IMG/VR virus record: IMGVR_UViG_3300034105_004893
Location: 1-64,000 of that record
Length of the DNA stretch: 64,000 nt
Strand: one strand, 5' to 3'
DNA from: a virus
Shown: positions 59,893 to 64,000 of the stretch, piece by piece
Layout of the letters: the number at the start of each line of letters is the position of its first letter
How positions within the stretch are numbered: the stretch's first letter is position 1
The notes under the pieces: generated by a model
What the model was told of the DNA's origin: nothing
What the model saw: the letters and a program-made list of their open reading frames with translations, nothing else
Database searches by the model: none
Program-made: the position numbers and the translations under genes

Positions 59893-60249
59893 TTATTTTT
59901 TAATATGAGTTATTGAAAAAGGATAGTTATCCTTTGCTGTATAAAACTTCTTAATTGGCTCTGGTCCTGATATATGTCTTATATCAAATGGGGCTTTAGT
60001 GCCATTATTGCCATCGCCATAATTCTTTGGCTCTCCTGGTATGTGCTTAATACTAAATGGAGGGCCATCACCGTTATCGTAAAGCCTATTGTCCAAACTA
60101 ATATACAAAAGAGCATCAGCAGAACTAGGCAAATATGTTTGCAATGGGTAAAGTCCAATGCCTCCATACCCTAGAGGGTACAAACCAGTTTTTCCAGATG
60201 TTTTACCTTCATTGATTTTAAACCAGTTTTTAAACGAAAAATCTTTCAT
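59893..60249 (-). CDS. Leader-bearing protein with three 'PFxIxHI' repeats
   Basis: It begins MKDFSFKNWFKINEGKTSG. Three short repeats follow: PPFSIKHIPGEP, APFDIRHISGPEP and YPFSITHIKK, in a Gly/Pro/Tyr-rich, probably extended chain. No Shine-Dalgarno; ATAAATAA lies three bases before the ATG. Function unknown; a packed structural or decoy protein is possible. Confidence 0.68.
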   Translation of the reverse strand: MKDFSFKNWFKINEGKTSGKTGLYPLGYGGIGLYPLQTYLPSSADALLYISLDNRLYDNGDGPPFSIKHIPGEPKNYGDGNNGTKAPFDIRHISGPEPIKKFYTAKDNYPFSITHIKK

Positions 60250-60252
60250 ATA

Positions 60253-60260
60253 TTATTTAT
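60253..60260 (-). promoter_or_regulatory. ATAAATAA late-promoter-like element
   Basis: On the minus strand the box is followed by TAT and the ATG at 60249, with no Shine-Dalgarno sequence. Confidence 0.4.
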
Positions 60261-60270
60261 GCATGAAACA

Positions 60271-60300
60271 AAAAAAAAGGAGCGTTTTTCAACACTCCTT
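60271..60300 (-). terminator. Terminator after the 60327-60611 gene
   Basis: On the minus strand AAGGAG...CTCCTT is followed by nine T residues; the stem has one mismatch and an inner GTT/AAC extension. Confidence 0.82.
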
Positions 60301-60326
60301 GGTTTGACAATTTTTAACAACAAAAA

Positions 60327-60611
60327 TTACTTAGTGCTAGGTGCAACGACTTTTGGCTTTTCTGCACCCTTTGGAGCCTCTGCTGCTTTAGCAGGTTCGG
60401 TAGAACACCCACTAGAGCCACAAGAGCTACGACCATGAAGCAGTTTTGCTCCACAACCAGAAGTTGTAGTCTTGCAAGAAGTTGTGGTCTTGCAAGAAGA
60501 ACCACATGACTTACTTCGCAACTTGCCACCAAGCAAACCGCCACGACATCCTGCTTCAGCGGAACTTACACTAAAAGCAACTGCCAAAACCAAAACTGAA
60601 AGATACTTCAT
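60327..60611 (-). CDS. Secreted cysteine-rich small protein
   Basis: AAAGGAGTG precedes the ATG. Residues 1-20 (MKYLSVLVLAVAFSVSSAEA) are a signal peptide with an A-x-A cleavage site. The mature part has ten cysteines in a repeated pattern (CGSSCKTTTSCKTTTSGC, GRSSCGSSGC) and a Lys/Pro/Ala tail. Similar short secreted Cys-rich proteins are known in planctomycetes. Disulfide-rich surface or matrix role inferred. Confidence 0.72.
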   Translation of the reverse strand: MKYLSVLVLAVAFSVSSAEAGCRGGLLGGKLRSKSCGSSCKTTTSCKTTTSGCGAKLLHGRSSCGSSGCSTEPAKAAEAPKGAEKPKVVAPSTK

Positions 60612-60693
60612 CTTTCACTCCTTTGAAAAAAAGTAGGAAACAAACTAACCACAAACAATATACCAAACACTTAAACGAAAGTAAAATGAATTT

Positions 60694-60924
60694 CTATTTT
60701 TTTGTATAAGGAAACCATATCCTAAAACAAAAACCAAATAATAAATTCATTTTAAGTGCCTGTGTAAAAGTAATTTCGGTCAATCTTCCTTGTGTTATTT
60801 CTGGTATTAAAGAATTCCACAACCACCAAACTGGCAAGGTTAATATGACAGCGTAAATAATTACCAAACACACAACAGCAATGCTAATTGCAAAAATTTG
60901 CTTAATGTTAAACTCATCAGACAT
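60694..60924 (-). CDS. Small membrane protein, conserved phage type
   Basis: GAGGTATC precedes the ATG. One long membrane segment (FAISIAVVCLVIIYAVILTL) is followed by LPVWWLWNSLIPEIT, ITFTQALKMNLLFG. The motif W-W-L-W-N-x-L-x-P and ITF-x-QA recurs in small phage and bacterial membrane proteins of unknown role. Length 76. Confidence 0.65.
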   Translation of the reverse strand: MSDEFNIKQIFAISIAVVCLVIIYAVILTLPVWWLWNSLIPEITQGRLTEITFTQALKMNLLFGFCFRIWFPYTKK

Positions 60925-60945
60925 AATTTGATACCTCTAGTTCTT

Positions 60946-61686
60946 TTATAAAATAGTAATTCTTTTATATTGTTTAAAATCAGTGTATTCAAATAATTTT
61001 TTCTGTATTTGAATTTGCCATAGTTTTTGATTTACACGAAAACTTTTTGTATAGCTCTTATCGTGTTGCCTGTAATAAAGTAAGGATTCTGGCATATTGT
61101 GCAATATCTTATCGTTTTGCAGCATTCTAATCCAAAGTTCATAATCCTCAACTATACAATTTGGAGATTCGTCATACCCACCAACATCTAATACAGATTT
61201 TTTTTTAAACAAAACTGTTGGATGGTTTATAAACCAAAGGCTTGAATTGGCGATTTTTTTAGTGATTATATGAGGATGATCTGTTTTGTTCTTTAGTATC
61301 CATCTTGTATTATTTGCGACCATAAATGTAAGATTACTTCCAACCAAATCAACATTTGGATTTCTTTGCAAATAATCAAATTGCTTAAAAAGTCTTTTTG
61401 GAAGAGAAAAATCATCTGCATCCATTCTTGCGATCAAATCGAATTGTGATTCTTGTATCCCTTTATTGCAACCAAAAGAAATGCCAAAATTATGTTTAAG
61501 ATGAATTACTTTTATATTGTTGTTTTTGTGAAAATAACCTAATAAACTTTTTGTGTCTTTGGAATTTGATCCATTATCCACAATAATTACTTCTATTTTT
61601 TTAAATGTTTGATTCAAAATAGAATCAACGGCTTCTTTTAGCCAAAAAGAATTAGTATTACATACTGGTATCACTACAGATATCAT
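60946..61686 (-). CDS. GT2 glycosyltransferase
   Basis: The ATG at 61686 follows AAGG by six bases; the longer frame runs through the upstream terminator hairpin. ISVVIPVCNTNSFWLKEAVD, VIIVDNGSNSKDTKSLL, FDLIARMDADDFSLPKRLFK (DxDD donor site) and CIVEDYELWIRML form a typical GT2 domain. Length 246. Confidence 0.88.
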   Translation of the reverse strand: MISVVIPVCNTNSFWLKEAVDSILNQTFKKIEVIIVDNGSNSKDTKSLLGYFHKNNNIKVIHLKHNFGISFGCNKGIQESQFDLIARMDADDFSLPKRLFKQFDYLQRNPNVDLVGSNLTFMVANNTRWILKNKTDHPHIITKKIANSSLWFINHPTVLFKKKSVLDVGGYDESPNCIVEDYELWIRMLQNDKILHNMPESLLYYRQHDKSYTKSFRVNQKLWQIQIQKKLFEYTDFKQYKRITIL

Positions 61687-61701
61687 ACTTAGCCTTAATT
61701 T

Positions 61702-61740
61702 AAAGAAGCCCACCACAACATTATTGTAATAGGCTTCTTT
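61702..61740 (-). terminator. Terminator after the 61765-61983 gene
   Basis: AAAGAAGCC (61702-61710) pairs with GGCTTCTTT (61732-61740), with an inner ACAA/TTGT pair. On the minus strand it lies 24 bases past the stop, between the small gene and the glycosyltransferase. Confidence 0.72.
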
Positions 61741-61764
61741 TTGCATATAATCTTAAAATTAAGA

Positions 61765-61983
61765 TTAAACAATAAAATCAAGATCGGCAACGGTTGCAAC
61801 AGTATCGGTGAAAGTTCCACCATCTAAAATGCGACCTGCCATTTTAAACTCACCGCCTGAATGAAAATAAATCCCATGAACGGATCGTTGAATTGAGTTA
61901 CCACCAGTAACAGATGTATCCAAAGACCCTTCAGTTCCAAGATTCACCAAAGCTGGTGATAATTCTACAGTATAAGTAGCCAT
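61765..61983 (-). CDS. Small beta-rich protein
   Basis: AAAGGAGAAAAATT precedes the ATG, a strong site. Seventy-two residues, beta-pattern, few charges (ATYTVELSPALVNLGTEGSL, GIYFHSGGEFKMAGRILDGG). It looks like a small abundant structural or decoration protein; a terminator follows, so it is a separate unit. No family match. Confidence 0.65.
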   Translation of the reverse strand: MATYTVELSPALVNLGTEGSLDTSVTGGNSIQRSVHGIYFHSGGEFKMAGRILDGGTFTDTVATVADLDFIV

Positions 61984-62072
61984 AATTTTTCTCCTTTTGC
62001 AAAAGTAAACTACTAAAATATATAACCTTTTAAAGCCTATTTTGATTTTAAAAGTGTGTCTTTTGGTGAGAA

Positions 62073-62921
62073 TTAGTTTTCGACCAACTTACCTTCAAAA
62101 GCCAATTTAGAGAACAAATAAGGGAATGCACTGCTTGTTGAGTGAAGTATAGCTAGGTCTTGACTGTATTCAAATACAGAAACATCTTCAGTATCAAAAA
62201 ATGAATTTTTTATTTTATTTTCAAGAACAAAAAGATTACATGCAACTTCTTCTCTATTTCTTCCATCTTCTCGTAACGCATACATCATATCTGACATTGG
62301 GTGTTTTTTGTACAGTAGATTATTACAATACTGCAAAACCTGCTTTCCGTATTCTTTTAGTAAATTACCCTTCCAAAAAACTACGCCAGAATTAAATGGC
62401 ATTAATGTTTGTTTCTCTAAATTGTCACCATTAAAATAGATAAATCGCATTTTTTGCTTAGAAATAGTTCCATTGTTAATCCCAACTAAAGGACAAGCTA
62501 CAAATTCATAATTAGAATATTTTTCGAAAATGAAATCAATTGATCTGAAACAGAATGTGTCTACATCTAAAAGAATTGCGTCATCAAAATCATAATTCTC
62601 AAATATGCACCTTTGTATGGAAACATAATTTTGTGATTTGTATGGAAGATCATTAATTTCTATAAGATTTATGTCCAAACTTTTAACAAGGCTGAAAATG
62701 TCTTCTTGGCGAAATAACATAAACCTTTTCGTATATTCTGGAGATATATCTTTAAATAACTTATTTGTTTGTTCCCAAGAATCTTTATTTAGGTCATTTA
62801 CATAAAATAAAGTAATTGGGATTTTTGGATTGTGCTTTCTAAATGTTCTAACAGAAACACTAAACATAGCATTGTAAATTGGATTTTCATTTAAAACATA
62901 AACACAACACTTGTTGTTCAT
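62073..62921 (-). CDS. GT8-like glycosyltransferase
   Basis: CCVYVLNENPIYNAMFSVSV, ILLDVDTFCFRSIDFI (DxD) and LMPFNSGVVFWKGNLL match GT8/nucleotide-diphospho-sugar transferases. Length 282. The start overlaps the upstream gene by four bases (ATGA). Sugar and acceptor unknown. Confidence 0.8.
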   Translation of the reverse strand: MNNKCCVYVLNENPIYNAMFSVSVRTFRKHNPKIPITLFYVNDLNKDSWEQTNKLFKDISPEYTKRFMLFRQEDIFSLVKSLDINLIEINDLPYKSQNYVSIQRCIFENYDFDDAILLDVDTFCFRSIDFIFEKYSNYEFVACPLVGINNGTISKQKMRFIYFNGDNLEKQTLMPFNSGVVFWKGNLLKEYGKQVLQYCNNLLYKKHPMSDMMYALREDGRNREEVACNLFVLENKIKNSFFDTEDVSVFEYSQDLAILHSTSSAFPYLFSKLAFEGKLVEN

Positions 62922-63310
62922 TGGTCAAACCTACTGCCATTTTTTATGAAAACAAATTTAGTCACATAACAATCATTGATCTGCCAATAGCAGCCATCTT
63001 GATTGAATTTTGAATTTACGACTTTATAATTTGCTCTCAAATAATATTCTTCGTCAATTTTTTTAATCAAATAAACCTTGGAATAAACCCAACCATCTTT
63101 ATCAATCGAGCTAACCATGCCAAGGCCAACATACTCATCCTTCCAATATACTGGTATAAATCCTTTTGATTTGATCAATTTGTCGATACAGTTATAATTA
63201 ATCAAGACATGATTTGAACTGATCGCATCTGCTTTCAAAAATGGAAGATCAATTGCTTTATCTTTATCAGCATAAAATACTATAAAGCAAAACAAAAGAT
63301 TAATCATCAT
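62918..63310 (-). CDS. Small protein with signal peptide-like start
   Basis: Residues 1-14 (MMINLLFCFIVFYA) may be an export signal or membrane anchor. The rest includes FIPVYWKDEYVGLGMVSSID and EYYLRANYKVVNSKFNQDGC. Overlaps its neighbours at both ends (stop/start overlaps). Function not known. Confidence 0.58.
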   Translation of the reverse strand: MMINLLFCFIVFYADKDKAIDLPFLKADAISSNHVLINYNCIDKLIKSKGFIPVYWKDEYVGLGMVSSIDKDGWVYSKVYLIKKIDEEYYLRANYKVVNSKFNQDGCYWQINDCYVTKFVFIKNGSRFDQ

Positions 63311-63494
63311 GATAAGAATCCAATGCTACTGATTTAGAATTAGTGCCATTTTTTTTAACTTCACTTTCTTTTCTCTCAGAACACTTTGAGCAAAATCTAA
63401 TCGTAAACTTATCAGGGCTACGAAATTGTTTATTGCACCAACCCAAACAGTTTACGATACCGCTTCTATCCATGATGTTTAATTTGCTTTTCAT
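63300..63494 (-). CDS. Small zinc-finger protein
   Basis: TAGGAGATAACA precedes the ATG. IVNCLGWCNKQFRSPDKFTI then RFCSKC gives a C-x-x-x-C...C-x-x-C zinc site, a short motif that I associate with small planctomycete and phage proteins. Sixty-four residues. Nucleic-acid or protein binding likely. Confidence 0.62.
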   Translation of the reverse strand: MKSKLNIMDRSGIVNCLGWCNKQFRSPDKFTIRFCSKCSERKESEVKKNGTNSKSVALDSYHDD

Positions 63495-63503
63495 TGTTAT
63501 CTC

Positions 63504-64000
63504 CTATTTTTGAATAGTACCAAAGTTTTTAAAATTCTTCAACAGGTTTTGCAAATTATTATTTCTATCTGTTTTAGCTTTCATGACATTTGATATTTCA
63601 TCCATGCTCCAAGGTGTTCCAAATGAAATATTTGGCCTTAAATTATCAACACCAACATCCATGGTTAGATTGTTGCCTTTAGATAAAGAAATGACATCAA
63701 TCAAACGATTTACAGTATCATCATTTTGAGAAACATTTAAGATAGATGCAAAACTATCTCTATATAATTTAGCATCACATTCAAGTACCATTCCATCATC
63801 TTCTGGAGAGAGAAAGCCATGTGTATGACCATAAAGCATCCAAGAGCCATAAGATTTTTTATCCCATGATCTACAAGGATAATGAAAGGTAAAAACAACT
63901 TGTCCATCAATTTTAAATGTATATTGATCATAGCAAGTGAAATATTTACTCATGTATTTACGATCATCATGATTTCCAAGTATTAAATACACATTAAAAC
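63504..64000 (-). CDS. Metallophosphoesterase, cut by the right edge
   Basis: The frame is open to the window edge, so the N terminus (with the DxH and GDxxD motifs) is missing. What remains has LILGNHDDRK (third motif), FTFHYPCRSW, YGHTHGFLS (fifth motif) and MDVGVDNLRP with FGTPWSMDEI. This is a calcineurin-like phosphoesterase, of the sort that hydrolyses cyclic nucleotides or diadenosine phosphates or strips phosphate from RNA. Substrate unknown. Confidence 0.88.
   Translation of the reverse strand, partial: FNVYLILGNHDDRKYMSKYFTCYDQYTFKIDGQVVFTFHYPCRSWDKKSYGSWMLYGHTHGFLSPEDDGMVLECDAKLYRDSFASILNVSQNDDTVNRLIDVISLSKGNNLTMDVGVDNLRPNISFGTPWSMDEISNVMKAKTDRNNNLQNLLKNFKNFGTIQK

Noticed and set aside
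54944-60685. Shared word AACGAAAGTAAAAT at 54944 and near 60673 as a regulatory box
   Set aside because: Only two copies seen, in different positions relative to genes; too little to call above chance in AT-rich DNA.
1-64000. tRNA or rRNA genes
   Set aside because: I looked for TTCGA-type T-arms and acceptor pairing in the gaps and for rRNA-like stretches and found none; a tRNAscan run could still find a divergent one.

Overview
The window is AT-rich, densely coding DNA with no rRNA or tRNA gene that I can see, frequent strand switches, and a long series of short genes that overlap by 4-35 bases. It reads best as part of a very large (jumbo, T4-like in style) bacteriophage genome. Three things support this. 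About twenty unrelated proteins begin with the same short peptide, roughly M-x-x-F-x-x-[WYF]-[LIV]-x-x-E, which resembles the capsid-targeting leader of T4 internal head proteins. Several genes match families I know mainly from phages (the DUF5856-like protein at 33062, a PD-(D/E)XK-like protein at 34798, a 2H-like protein at 10967). Two sigma-70-like factors and a T4-late-promoter-like TAAATAA element are also present. No capsid, tail, terminase or polymerase gene lies in this window, so a low-GC bacterial chromosome is not excluded. The housekeeping-type sigma factor, the CsrA proteins, a winged-helix protein and a small membrane protein look planctomycete-like to me, which suggests a planctomycete host (inference).

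Layout. 0-12.7 kb: mostly leader-bearing proteins, namely an ADP-ribosyltransferase-like repeat protein, a poly(A) polymerase/tRNA nucleotidyltransferase, membrane-active-looking proteins, a cysteine-protease-like and a 2H-like protein, interrupted by an A-type Fe-S carrier and a secreted glycine-rich repeat protein. 13-20.6 kb: an HNH nuclease and a glycan/small-molecule decoration cluster (GH130-like protein, glycosyltransferases, four methyltransferase-like proteins, a PaaK/CapK-like adenylate-forming enzyme, a sulfotransferase). 21-25 kb: more leader proteins, including a C39-like peptidase and a protein that looks like two leader proteins fused. 25-32.4 kb: an SF2 helicase with five C-terminal 68-residue repeats, a BCS1-like AAA ATPase, a GNA1-like acetyltransferase and a GT4 glycosyltransferase. 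32.4-35.8 kb: further leader proteins, a PD-(D/E)XK-like protein, and a CAP-domain lipoprotein whose only plausible start is ATC or ATT. 35.8-39.5 kb: a minus-strand operon headed by a divergent sigma-like protein. 39.6-45.2 kb: HAD phosphatase, N-formylglutamate-amidohydrolase-like protein, HNH nucleases (one internally duplicated), methyltransferase and GT9-like protein. 45.6-55.6 kb: a regulatory block with a sigma-70 factor, ClpX, a winged-helix protein, two CsrA proteins, zinc-ribbon proteins and a ParB-like protein. 55.6-64 kb: glycosyltransferases, an HNH nuclease, two leader proteins, secreted and membrane small proteins, and a metallophosphoesterase cut by the right edge.

How it may work together. 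The simplest reading is that late in infection a set of proteins is made from TAAATAA promoters placed 3-6 bases before the start codon, with no Shine-Dalgarno sequence. These proteins would be sorted into the prohead by the shared N-terminal peptide, possibly cleaved after the leader, and injected with the DNA to modify host RNA, proteins and cofactors. The glycosyltransferase/methyltransferase/sulfotransferase genes would build or alter sugars on virion or host surface. Sigma factors, CsrA proteins and ClpX would redirect host gene expression and proteolysis.
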